Shown here: piece after piece, positions 54,721-64,000 of the stretch
Layout: the number at the start of each line of letters is the position of its first letter
How positions within the stretch are numbered: the stretch's first letter is position 1
Source of the DNA: Akebia trifoliata
Taxonomy: Eukaryota; Streptophyta; Magnoliopsida; Ranunculales; Lardizabalaceae
Direction: 5' to 3'
Assembly: GCA_017979445.1 (NCBI GenBank)
Contig: CM030710.1
Coordinates: 18,462,248-18,526,247 of the forward strand
DNA length: 64,000 nucleotides
The notes under the pieces: generated by a model
The model's input: only the letters and a program-made list of their open reading frames with translations
What the model was told of the DNA's origin: nothing
Database searches by the model: none
Made by a program: the position numbers and the translations under genes

Positions 54721-55940
54721 ACCTTTTTCTAGTCCCTAGAAAATAAAACTGTCACTTTCGTAGGCACCTCGACTGCATTTAGCGAATGTAGCAAGCCCTT
54801 GAACCGCTAGGTTACCCCTAGTGCACGAGTTTGACTCGTGAGGGTTTGTAGAAAATATACCCACAAAATTTGAAAATAACTTTGAAGTAAAAATAGTCAA
54901 AATCAAAACTTATATTGTAAAGCACAAGCCTTTTTTTTGTTTTGTCAATCAATTAGAAGTACTGCTTGGTATAGAGTCCGAACCCTTATTTCTCTATGAT
55001 AAAACTTAGACTTAAATTGACCTTTGAGCGATAGTGATTCTAATTTAGAAATTTAAGAGATTCGATTTCTCAAAATGAGTTTCAACCTTCTAACTACTCA
55101 AGAATAACTGGAGTAACTTAGGGTTTAATTCTAAACTTTGCATCCTGTCTGGGGTAGTGAGAAGTGTGGATATTCACTTTAATACCTCTAAGGGGCTTTA
55201 TCTGTGATATTCCAGTATACTCACATTTTTACACTTGATGGCTTTCACCCTACTAAAACTTTACATAAACTTTTGGATCTTTGACTTTTTCTCTTTTATT
55301 TTTTATTTTTTATTTTTTTTTATTACTTCTTCACTATTTTTTTAAGAAAAGTAGACAGTCCTTTTCAAGGTACCCAGTCTAATTCAATGGTTGTTGTACA
55401 AGGTGTATACAATCCAGTTCTGTTTTTCTTCTAATCAACCAACCAATTGAACAAGGAAGTCAAAGTTCATCAAACCTAGTTTTTCCTTAAACTCTAGGTA
55501 GATAGAAGGTAACAAGCTCTTTTAATACAATCTAGACTCTTGATAACCTTATTAGAAGTGACTATAAATCAAAAGATAACTTTGCTCTAATTTTTGCCTA
55601 AGAGAAACATAAATGGGGACTCCAGATCATAGCTTCCAATGAAAGACTGATTAAATATTTTCACTAAGTGCTTAAAAGATACAAGCTAAGACTTTGAGAA
55701 AAATACAACAAAGTTGCCAATCAAATATTTTTTAATTTTTTTTTTTTTTTGGTATAAAAGAAGAAAATAATAAGTGGAAATCCAACCCATACACCCCCAA
55801 ACTTAAACATTATATTGTCCTCAATATTTCAACATATACATGCAAAGGTAAAATTGAAATTGACAAAATGAAATGAAGTGGGTTAGATAGCACCTGAGAA
55901 AGACCTTATAGTCCTGTTGATATTTAACACAATGTCCCTT
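54721..55940 (-). other. Athila-B 3' untranslated region
   Basis: Non-coding. It aligns with Athila-1 from about 18080 to 19316, including the purine-rich run (reverse complement at 55290-55350). Compared with Athila-1, the segment equivalent to 16374-18080, with the whole downstream ORF, is missing. Confidence 0.75.
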
Positions 55941-55943
55941 GAA

Positions 55944-55988
55944 GTGCATGGATTGCCTCCCAGAAGCGCTAAGTTTAACGTCTTTAGC
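55944..55988 (-). other. Athila pol-end motif, single copy
   Basis: GACGTTAAACTTAGCGCTTC followed by TGGGAGGCAATCCA on the minus strand, 16 bases after the integrase stop. It is the best preserved copy of the motif found twice at 16261-16373. Confidence 0.82.
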
Positions 55989-56003
55989 TAGACGAAAACA
56001 TAG

Positions 56004-56773
56004 TTAATTTTGATAGACGGGATCATCGAGAAAAAGAACTTCCTCCTGCGGAACATACTCGAGAAACGGTTTGAGACGTTGGCCATTCACTTTGAAAGTG
56101 GATCCGTCCTTAGGATTAAAGACTTCAACAGCACCATGGGGATAGACTGTTTGGATAATATATGGGCCAGTCCATCGAGACTTAAGTTTTCCTGGAAAAG
56201 GTGGAGTCTATTATCATACAATAAAACTCTTTGATTAGGAATGAAATTCCTCCTAAGAATGTGCATATCGTGAAAGAATTTGGTACGCTCTTTGTACCTT
56301 TTGGCACAATCATACGAGTCATTTCTAATCTCTTCTAACTCGTCTAGTTGTAACTTTCGCTTCTCACCAGCTTTATCAAAATCAAAGTTGAGGCGCTTGA
56401 TCGCCCAATATGCACGATGTTCTAGTTCTACAGGGAGATGACATGCATTGCCAAAAACTAACCTGTAAGGAGACATCCCTATGGGTGTCTTGAATGCAGT
56501 CCTATAAGCCCAGAGTGAATCACTCAATCTCAAAGACCAATCTTTCCTTGAAGGATTGACTATTTTTTCTAAGATAGTCTTTATTTCCCTATTAGAAATC
56601 TCTACTTGCCCACTTGTTTGTGGGTGGTAAGGTGTGGCAACCTTATGCGTTATGAGGTATTTCTTCATCAACGCAGCAAATATCTTGTTGCAAAAATGCG
56701 AGCCACCATCACTTATGATAGCTCGTGGAGTACCAAATCTTGAAAAAATCGTCTCCTTGATGAATTTTATCAC
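56004..56773 (-). pseudogene. Athila-B integrase, distal part, out of frame
   Basis: This is the continuation of the polyprotein in another frame. A one-base loss near 56772 ends the main frame right after RTNDHK and opens this one with [20 protein letters not shown]. It holds the second catalytic Asp (SDGGSHF), the HPQTSGQVE block with the catalytic Glu, and [20 protein letters not shown] second frameshift near 56197, after RLHLF, scrambles the last part of the 228-codon frame; the true C-terminal module lies in a third frame and stops at 56004-56006. Integrase activity from this copy is therefore not expected unless frameshifting occurs. Confidence 0.88.
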
Positions 56774-59700
56774 AACTTGTGATCGTTAGTTCTACATGCC
56801 ACAGCTTCGACCCATTTTGACACATAGTCAACGGCAAGTAGGATGTATTGGTAACCCTGGGAGATAGAAAAGGGTCCCATGAAGTCTATACCCCACACGT
56901 CAAAAATTTCGATGATCAGGATAGGATTTTGAGGCATTTCATTTCTCTTAGAGATTTTTCCTAATCTCTGACATCTATCACAAGATTTGCTAAACTCGTG
57001 GGCATCACGAAAAATACTAGGCCAGAAAAAACCGCATTGTAAGATTTTCATGGCGGTCTTCTTACCACTGAAGTGCCCTCCGCAGGCATGATTATGGCAA
57101 AACTCTAGGATACTGACTTGCTCATAGGTTGAAATACAACGTCTAATGATTTGATCGGGACAATACTTAAATAAGTATGGTTCATCCCAGAAATACCATT
57201 TTGTTTTTGACAGAAGACGAAGTTTCTCTTGACTAGTCATTTTGACTGGGAATTGACCTGTAACTAGGTAGTTGACAATGTCCGCATACCATGGAGCATT
57301 GGCTTGAGAGATTTGCATAAGTTGCTCATCGGGAAAGGATTCAGAGATGGGTAAGGATTCCTCGGATGGCTTGTTAACTATCCTAGACAAGTGATCAGCT
57401 ACGACATTTTCTGCCCCTTTTTTGTCTCGGATCTCGAGATCAAACTCTTGTAGAAGTAGAATCCAACGGATTAATCTTACTTTAGCATCTTTCTTTGATA
57501 GAAGGTACTTCAATGCTGTGTGGTCTGTGTAGATCACAACTTTAGATCCTATAAGGTCGGGGCGGAATTTTTCAACGGCATAGACCACTTCTAGCATTTC
57601 CTTCTCCGTTTTAGAGTAGTTAAGCTGAGCATCGTTAAGGGTTTTACTAGCATATTGGATAACATGATGTTGTTTTTCAATTCGTTGACCCAAAACAGCA
57701 CCTATTGCATAATCTGAAGCGTCGCACATAACTTCGAATGGAATGCTCCAGTTTGGAGGTTGAATAATGGGTGCCGAGGTTAACTCGGACTTGAGCTTGT
57801 TGAACGCAGAGAGACATGACTCTGAAAAGTCGAAAGGAACATCCTTTCCCAATAGCTCACATAAAGGCTTCGAGATTTTCCCGAAATCTTTAATGAATCT
57901 ACGATAAAAACCCGCATGGCCTAGGAATGACCTAATTTCTTTGACCGTTCTAGGAGGTGGTAATTTTTCAATTAAACCGACCTTTGCCTTATCTACCTCA
58001 ATCCCTTTAGCAAAAACAATGTGCCCTAGCACAATCCCCGATGTTATCATGAAATGACATTTTTCCCAATTGAGGACTAGATTGACCTCTTTGCAACGTT
58101 GAAAGACCAAAGTCAAGTGATGGAGACATTCCTCAAAACTTGGTTCGAAAATTGAAAAATCATCCATGAACACTTCAAGATATCTTTCTAGCATGTCGAA
58201 AAATATACTCATCATGCACCGTTGAAAAGTAGCGGGTGCATTGCATAATCCAAAAGGCATGCGACGATACGCGAAAGTTCCAAAAGGACAGGTGAACGTT
58301 ATTTTCTCTTGATCGATTGGAGCAACAGGTATCTGGTTGTACCCGGAATAACCATCTAAGAAGCAATAATAAGAATGTCCTGCTAGACGCTCTAACATTT
58401 GATCAATGAAAGGTAAGGGGAAATGATCCTTAGGAGTCATCGAGTTGAGTTTCCTATAATCGATACACACTCTCCATCCATTTTGGACTCGAGTGGGGAT
58501 TAATTCGTCGTCTTGGTTCACTACCACAGTGATACCAGATTTCTTAGGAACTACTTGTATAGGACTCACCCAACGACTGTCAGAGATAGGATAGATAATA
58601 CCCGCATCTAGCAATTTCATCACTTCCATCCGAACCACGTCTTTCATGACAGGATTTAGTCGTCTCTGAGGTTCTAAGGAAGGTTTAGCAAAATCCTCTA
58701 AACGAATGTGGTGCATCACCACAGATGGACTAATTCCCTTGATGTCAGCTATGCTCCAACCAATAGCTTCTTGATGTTCCCTTAATACTCCTAACAACTT
58801 TCCCTCTTGGACTTCATTGAGGTGAGAGGAAATGATCACAGGCAAGGTTTGATTCTTGCCAAGAAATGCATATCTCAAGGTCTCTGGAAGAGACTTGAGT
58901 TCCAATTTTGGAGGCTCGACATGAGAAGGAACAAGATTGGATGTGCGTACAGGAAGACTTTCAGCTTTTGCGTGCCACCGCACAGAATCTAAGAGTGGAA
59001 CGGATTCAAGCAAAGCATTGACTTCGCTTATAGACTCTTCTACGTCCAAGTCAAGGCCAAAGTGAGCCAAACATTTCGTTAGGGGATCAGAGTACCCTAA
59101 TTCTTGATACGTTTGATTGACTAGCGTATCTATCATGTTCACTTCCTCCATACCATCATCTACATCAATTCCTTGGAAATTGTGGAAGACGTTCAGTTTC
59201 ACTTTCATATCCCCAAATGCTAAAGTCATAATTCCGTTTCTACAACGAATGACTGCGTCAGACGTGGCTAAGAATGGACGTCCTAAGATGATAGGAATAT
59301 GACTGTTCGAATTGATGACTGGCTCTGTGTCTAAGACAACAAAGTCAACAGGAAAATAGAAATCTTTGACTTTAACTATCACGTCCTCAACTATACCCTT
59401 TGGAATTTTTATGGACCTATCGGCTAGACTCAACGTGATATGTGTGGGTTTCAAAACCCCCAAACCTAATTGTTTATAAACCGAATATGGTAAAAGGTTC
59501 ACACTAGCCCCTAAGTCTAAGAGACATTTTTCGACCACTTGATTTCCAATATGAATAGAAATTGTCGGACATCCAGGATCCTTAAATTTTAGTGCAATCG
59601 TTTGTTGGATGAGTGACGAAGCTTGGGCTGCCATAATAGCTTCCCGAGGAAATGGTGTTTTCCTTTTAGCTGTGGTCAAATCCTTTAAGAATTTCGCATA

Positions 59701-61611
59701 AGAAGGTATCTGCTTAATGGCATCTAGGAATGGGATATTGATATGCACATTTTGGAAGACTTCTAAGACACCCTCAAACTGCTTATCTTTTTTAGAATCT
59801 CTAAGGCGATGGGGAAATGGAGCTTTTAGAATTGGCAAAATGATAGGAGGATTTTTCAAATCTTTCTTCTTCTCTATTGGAGACTCTATGGCTTCTTTTT
59901 GAACTTTGTCCTTTTCTAAGACCTTTTCTCCCGTGTCAATAGGTTGGACCTTGTTGTCCACCTTCTTTCTCGAATGCAAGGTGTGGATAGCCTGGACTGA
60001 GTCTTGTGGAGCTCCAGAATGGCTTCCTACTTCGTATTGACCTTTTGATCCGTTTGGAATCAAAGGTTGACCTCTAGGGTTAGGGATAGTCTGACTAGAA
60101 AATTGACCTTTCTCTCTTCCACTCAAGGAAAGAGCTAACTGCCCCAACTGAACTTCCATCTTAGCTATGGATTGCACAGTGACCTGGTTAATCTGAGTTT
60201 GATTTTGATGGGTTTGCTGTTGAGTTTGGATGAACTGCTGTTGCTGCCTCATCAACTCGGCAATCATAGATTCAAAAGACGACTGTTGTTGGGTAGGCTG
60301 CTGGTAATTGGTCATGGGATCTGGTATGATGGCTCTGCAATCGGTAAATTGTTGGGGTTGATAAGGGACTTGAGGAACAATGGCTTGGTTTGTGGAAGAA
60401 CCAGATTGCCTGGGAAAACTCCTATTATAACCTGATGGACCACTAGATTGAATAGGTTCGTTCTGTCTGTATGAGAAATTAGGATGAAACCTATTATCTG
60501 GGTGATACGTTTGGCTAAAAGAGTTTGGAGTTGGCTTCTTAAAAGCACTATAGCCATTAATCGCATTTGCTTGTTCAGCTTTGATTTGAGGTAAGGTGGG
60601 ACAACACTCGACCAAATGGTCATTGCCGTCGCATATGACACACAAAGAACTCAGTTCGACAGTCACTTGCGAAATTGTACGAGGGTCTAGGTAAGGTTTG
60701 GATGCTGAGATGGTAAAGGCATCTAACTTCTTCGTGAGATTATTCATCCCACTCACTAGACTACACATGACATTTTTGAGATCAGTGTCTGCCTTCGTCT
60801 CATACATGCCTATCTTCCTAACCGAATCGTCTCTATCAAATTCTTCTTGGTTAGTACTCCAGTTTTGAGCACTCTCAGCTAACTCTATGAGGAAATCGTA
60901 CGCTTGGTTAGGAGTCTGGTTCATGAACTGACCCTTATGCATTGACTCGACTAAGGTACGTTGATTCATTGTTAATCCTCTATAAAAACTTTGCACCAAC
61001 TGTGCTTTGTCAATGCCATGGTGTGGGCACTTGACCAATAAATCATTGAATCTTTTCCAAGTTTGGAAAAATTCATCATCAGGACGGGCTCTAAAATTTC
61101 TAATAGAGTCCTTCATTTTCTCAGTTTTGGCCACGGGGTAGAATTTGACCATAAATTTTTTTGATAGAACATCCCAGGTAGATATGGAATTGGGTGTTAG
61201 GGAATTCAACCACAGAGCTGCATGGTATTCCAAGGATAACGGGAACAGAATAAGCTTGATACTCTCCTCATCTAGATTCTGATTTCTAAAAGTTTGACAT
61301 ATAGTCAAGAATCGATTAAGATGGGTGTAAGGTTGTTCACGCTCTAAACCGTGGAACTTAGGGAGCATATTGATGGTGGCAGCCCTAATTTCAAACTGAG
61401 GTGCATTGTTCAACGGTAAAACAATGCATGTGGGAGGAGATGCGGAAGCTGGAGCGAAGAGCTCATTGAGAGTTCGTTCTCGATCACCCATCATAACTAC
61501 TGATGGTGTCTTGCGTATCCTACTAATGGTACGTTCGATCTCAGGATCAAATGGTTCTAACACGTTATTTTGTGAACGTCTACCAAGCATACAAATCACA
61601 CAGTCGATCAA
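56770..61611 (-). CDS. Athila-B gag-protease-RT-RNase H-integrase polyprotein (1613 codons)
   Basis: Long open frame of an Athila-lineage element. In order: gag capsid-like domain (about residues 80-245), zinc knuckle near residue 325 ([17 protein letters not shown]-x2-C-x4-H-x4-C), a Gln-rich stretch (about 420-490), and protease near residue 700 ([12 protein letters not shown], the DLGA form usual in this lineage). RT runs about 980-1200, with [10 protein letters not shown] and the FMDD catalytic motif near residue 1147. RNase H starts near 1295 ([15 protein letters not shown]). Integrase starts near 1505 with the HHCC zinc site ([14 protein letters not shown]) and includes the first catalytic Asp in WGIDFMGPF. 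The product would form the virus-like particle, copy RNA and integrate DNA. The first Met is at 61611; Met-8 is an alternative start. A frameshift truncates it inside integrase. Apart from that, no stop interrupts gag through RNase H. Confidence 0.95.
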   Translation of the reverse strand: MIDCVICMLGRRSQNNVLEPFDPEIERTISRIRKTPSVVMMGDRERTLNELFAPASASPPTCIVLPLNNAPQFEIRAATINMLPKFHGLEREQPYTHLNRFLTICQTFRNQNLDEESIKLILFPLSLEYHAALWLNSLTPNSISTWDVLSKKFMVKFYPVAKTEKMKDSIRNFRARPDDEFFQTWKRFNDLLVKCPHHGIDKAQLVQSFYRGLTMNQRTLVESMHKGQFMNQTPNQAYDFLIELAESAQNWSTNQEEFDRDDSVRKIGMYETKADTDLKNVMCSLVSGMNNLTKKLDAFTISASKPYLDPRTISQVTVELSSLCVICDGNDHLVECCPTLPQIKAEQANAINGYSAFKKPTPNSFSQTYHPDNRFHPNFSYRQNEPIQSSGPSGYNRSFPRQSGSSTNQAIVPQVPYQPQQFTDCRAIIPDPMTNYQQPTQQQSSFESMIAELMRQQQQFIQTQQQTHQNQTQINQVTVQSIAKMEVQLGQLALSLSGREKGQFSSQTIPNPRGQPLIPNGSKGQYEVGSHSGAPQDSVQAIHTLHSRKKVDNKVQPIDTGEKVLEKDKVQKEAIESPIEKKKDLKNPPIILPILKAPFPHRLRDSKKDKQFEGVLEVFQNVHINIPFLDAIKQIPSYAKFLKDLTTAKRKTPFPREAIMAAQASSLIQQTIALKFKDPGCPTISIHIGNQVVEKCLLDLGASVNLLPYSVYKQLGLGVLKPTHITLSLADRSIKIPKGIVEDVIVKVKDFYFPVDFVVLDTEPVINSNSHIPIILGRPFLATSDAVIRCRNGIMTLAFGDMKVKLNVFHNFQGIDVDDGMEEVNMIDTLVNQTYQELGYSDPLTKCLAHFGLDLDVEESISEVNALLESVPLLDSVRWHAKAESLPVRTSNLVPSHVEPPKLELKSLPETLRYAFLGKNQTLPVIISSHLNEVQEGKLLGVLREHQEAIGWSIADIKGISPSVVMHHIRLEDFAKPSLEPQRRLNPVMKDVVRMEVMKLLDAGIIYPISDSRWVSPIQVVPKKSGITVVVNQDDELIPTRVQNGWRVCIDYRKLNSMTPKDHFPLPFIDQMLERLAGHSYYCFLDGYSGYNQIPVAPIDQEKITFTCPFGTFAYRRMPFGLCNAPATFQRCMMSIFFDMLERYLEVFMDDFSIFEPSFEECLHHLTLVFQRCKEVNLVLNWEKCHFMITSGIVLGHIVFAKGIEVDKAKVGLIEKLPPPRTVKEIRSFLGHAGFYRRFIKDFGKISKPLCELLGKDVPFDFSESCLSAFNKLKSELTSAPIIQPPNWSIPFEVMCDASDYAIGAVLGQRIEKQHHVIQYASKTLNDAQLNYSKTEKEMLEVVYAVEKFRPDLIGSKVVIYTDHTALKYLLSKKDAKVRLIRWILLLQEFDLEIRDKKGAENVVADHLSRIVNKPSEESLPISESFPDEQLMQISQANAPWYADIVNYLVTGQFPVKMTSQEKLRLLSKTKWYFWDEPYLFKYCPDQIIRRCISTYEQVSILEFCHNHACGGHFSGKKTAMKILQCGFFWPSIFRDAHEFSKSCDRCQRLGKISKRNEMPQNPILIIEIFDVWGIDFMGPFSISQGYQYILLAVDYVSKWVEAVACRTNDHKL

Positions 61612-62400
61612 ACAATCACGAAAAGAAAAGACTGGACCTAGATAGGTTGCCTAAAGCTAGACAGCTCCTAACTGGGTAGAAATAGCGCAACTAGCCTTCC
61701 AACTCGGTTCTATGAAGTCAAGTTTGAATCATTCGGATCTCCAGATCGGAGGAGGCGCATAATGCATAAGCAAGAGCACGCTTAAATACCTTTCTTTCTT
61801 GAATAGACTGAGTCTATCCCCTCAAAGGGCAAGATCTTACTAGACACAAAAATGACTAAGAAGCGCAATTGGCACAACTTGAAGCGAAATTTCTCCTATT
61901 GAGCTCGTGGGCCCTATAGTCAAGTCTAATTGATTTTAATTAATTTGATTGGATGACTAGTGAATTGATTATCCTAATTAGAGCAAGGAATTGGTAATGA
62001 CTTCCAATCCTTATCTTATCATGCCATCCCTAGGAGAGGGGTGCTCTTTACTACCTAATTAACTATTCCAAGTGTGTGCAAATTGGAAAAATAACATACA
62101 AAGGCAAGGAGTAACCCACTAGCAAAGAGAGGCGTGGGTGTTTCGGGATTACCTCCCGTGCTAGACGGGGTGAGGACGGTTTGAGTCGACTTAGGCCACC
62201 AACTCCAATTTTGGTGTGCGAACCTAAGGAGCCGTGACGGTATTGTCCACCCGTCGTCCTTCCTTAGTCTATTACAATCCAAGCCTTCTTGGATAATTAA
62301 TAAAAATTACAAGAAATCCTATACAAGAGTTTCTAAAATAGAAAAATAAACCTAACTAAAGATTAAAAGAAATTGAAAGAAAAGAAGAAAAAAGAAAAAG
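61612..62400 (-). other. Athila-B leader, 5' end lost
   Basis: Non-coding leader homologous to 4250-5133 plus 14814-14850 of Athila-1. It includes the uninterrupted CCTATCTAGGTCCAGTC site that Tekay-2 occupies in Athila-1. The primer site and LTR that should follow upstream are missing at 62400. Confidence 0.75.
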
Positions 62401-64000
62401 GTGGTGCATTATCACTAATGGACTAATTCCCTTAATATCAGTTATGATCCAACCAATAGTTTCTTGATGTTCTCTCAAGACTTTTAACAATTTTTTCTCC
62501 TAGACGACATTAAGTTGGGAGGAAATTATCACAAGAAAATTTTGATTTTTTCCAAGAAATTCGTATCTTAAAATGTTTGAAAATACTTTGAATTCTAACT
62601 TGAGAAGCTCAATTAGAGAAGAAACTAGAGTAAAAATACGAATATGAAGATTTTTTACTTTTGCGTGCCAATGCGCAGAGTTTAAGGAATAAATTAAAGC
62701 AAAGCATTGACCTCACTTATAGAGTATTCAATGTCAAAATCTTGACCAAAATGGGCTAAACATCTTTTTAGTAGATCAAAATACCCTAACTCTTGACACG
62801 TTTAGCTGACTAGTGCATTTATCATGTTCACTTCCTCCACATCATCATCTACATCAATTCCTTGAAAATTATGGAAAATGTTCAAGTTGACTTTCGTATC
62901 TCCGAATTTTAAAGTCATAATCTAATTTTTACAATAAATGACTGCATCAAAAGTTGCTAAAAATGGATATCATAAGATTATAGGAACATGATTATGAAGA
63001 TTGATAATCTGTTCTGTGTCTAAGACAATAAAGTCAATCGAGAAATAGAAATATTTGACTTTCACTATTATATCCTTAATTACACCCTTGAAAACCTTAA
63101 TAGACCTATCGACTAAACTCAACGTGATATCTGTAGATTTCAAAACTCCCAAATCTAGTTGTTTATAAATCGAGAAGGTAAAAAATTCATACTAGCACGT
63201 AAGTCTAAGAGATATTTTCAACTACTTGATCTCCAATATGAATTCAAATTTTAGACTTTCAAAATCTTTAAATTTTGGTGCTATCATTTGCTGGATGACA
63301 GACAAAGCATGGACTGCCATGATGACTTCCTGAGAAAATGATATTTTCCTCTTAGTTGTGATTAAATCTTTAAGAAATTTTACATAAGATATTTGCTTAT
63401 TGACATCTAAGAATAGAATATTGATATGCACATTTTCAAACACTTCGAGGACACCCTCGAGTTGCTTACTCTTCTTATTGTCTCTAAGATAATAAAAAAA
63501 TGGAGCTTTTAGAATTGGTAGAATGATGGAAAGTTTTTCCAAATCTTTCTCATTCTCCTCAGGAGATTTTATGATTTCTTTTACTTGAACATTGTCCTTC
63601 TCTAGGACATTATCTTTCTCGTCAATAGGTTGGACCTTGCTGTCCACTTTCTTTCCTGACCTTAAGGTGTGGATAGCTTAGACAAAGTCTTATAGACTTC
63701 AGAATGACTTCCTACCTCATACTAGTCCTTTGGTCCATTAGAAATGGTAGGGTGACTTTTAGGGTAAAGAATAGTTTGATTGGGGAATGACATTTCTCTC
63801 TTTTTCCAAGGGAAATAACTAACAAACCCAAGTGAACTCCATCTTAGCTATGGACTGAGCAGTGACCTGATTAATTTCGATTCGATTTTGATTGGTCTAT
63901 TATTGAGTTTGAATGAGCTGTTGTTGCTACTTCATCAAATCTACCATTATAGATTTTAAGGATGATTGTTGTTGGCCAAGCAGAGTATAATTAGTCATGG
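62401..64000 (-). pseudogene. Athila-C: gag-protease-pre-RT fragment, probably upstream part of Athila-A
   Basis: Minus strand, runs off the window. It is homologous to Athila-B from about 60315 to 58711. Readable pieces are the gag-protease linker (63647-63222, KVQPIDEKDNVLEKDNV), post-protease sequence (63152-62970, STDITLSLVDRSIKVFKGVI), and the pre-RT region at 62401-62700. A gag Gln/Met-rich stretch lies at the far end. The protease active-site block is damaged by a frameshift near 63185. It starts abruptly in mid-pol at 62401, so it is not a clean transposon end. Confidence 0.82.

Larger units (their letters stand above)
53496..62400 (-). mobile_element. Athila-B: best preserved Athila copy, lacks its 5' LTR
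   Basis: Minus strand from 62400 to 53496: leader (62400-61612), gag-pol (61611-56770 and on to 56004 after a frameshift), pol-end motif (55988-55944), 3' UTR, purine tract (54720-54708), 3' LTR (54707-53496). It is inserted in Athila-A integrase; the left flank is CAATC (53491-53495). The 5' LTR, primer site and start of the leader are absent because at 62400/62401 the sequence switches to another Athila pol fragment. Unlike Athila-1 and Athila-A it has no downstream ORF. Confidence 0.87.

Noticed and set aside
56010..56234. Plus-strand frames across the Athila-B region (also 58807-60435)
   Set aside because: They are antisense shadows of the polyprotein frame and contain no domain.

Overview
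This is plant nuclear DNA made almost entirely of LTR retrotransposons of the Ty3/gypsy superfamily. The evidence is the Athila, Tat and Tekay/Del lineages with plant-type tRNA-Asp and initiator tRNA-Met primer sites, 1.2-3.5 kb LTRs flanked by 5-bp target duplications, solo LTRs and one hAT-like element. The base composition is AT-rich. I found no host gene, rRNA, tRNA gene or CRISPR array. The layout resembles gene-poor, probably pericentromeric heterochromatin of a eudicot; I cannot name the species.

Left part (1-23952). A decayed Tat-lineage pol gene (RT, RNase H, extra RNase H, integrase) is split at 2671/20661 by an Athila element (Athila-1, 2672-20660, + strand, near-duplicate flanks cctac/tctac). 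Athila-1 keeps both LTRs, a degenerate tRNA-Asp primer site, a gag remnant and a downstream open frame of about 340 codons, but has no pol. It is itself split at 5138/14809 by a Tekay-type element (Tekay-2, 5139-14808, perfect TAGGT duplication). Tekay-2 has 3.1 kb LTRs, a tRNA-Met primer site and a ruined gag-protease, with RT, RNase H and integrase lost.

Middle part (23953-41094). A + strand LTR-like fragment is followed by a minus-strand Tekay LTR fragment (24695-30134) that holds a complete minus-strand solo LTR (26428-29886). Next comes Tekay-3 (+ strand, 30135-41094). Its primer site was hit by a solo LTR (32074-34835, duplication ATCAG) and its gag by a minus-strand Tat-like solo LTR (35611-37604, duplication CCAAT).

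Right part (41095-64000). Tekay-4 (minus strand) carries integrase, RT/RNase H, protease and gag remnants. It is interrupted by an hAT-like element (43388-44561, 8-bp duplication) in RT and a Tat-like solo LTR (46312-48051, duplication GTCAC) in gag. Beyond about 50745 lies an old minus-strand Athila (A), broken by a younger Athila (B, 53496-62400). B holds the best-preserved gene in the window, a 1613-codon gag-protease-RT-RNase H-integrase frame; integrase continues in another frame. The Athila fragment at 62401-64000 (C) is best read as the upstream part of A, with one deletion having removed B's 5' LTR and part of A's pol.

No element looks autonomous: each lacks an LTR, a coding part or an open frame. 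The most unusual signals are two short palindromes kept at fixed positions in all the Tekay-type LTRs, clusters of GC-rich hairpins in two of those LTRs, and non-coding Athila blocks (5' leader, and a motif after pol) that are better conserved than the decayed coding sequence.
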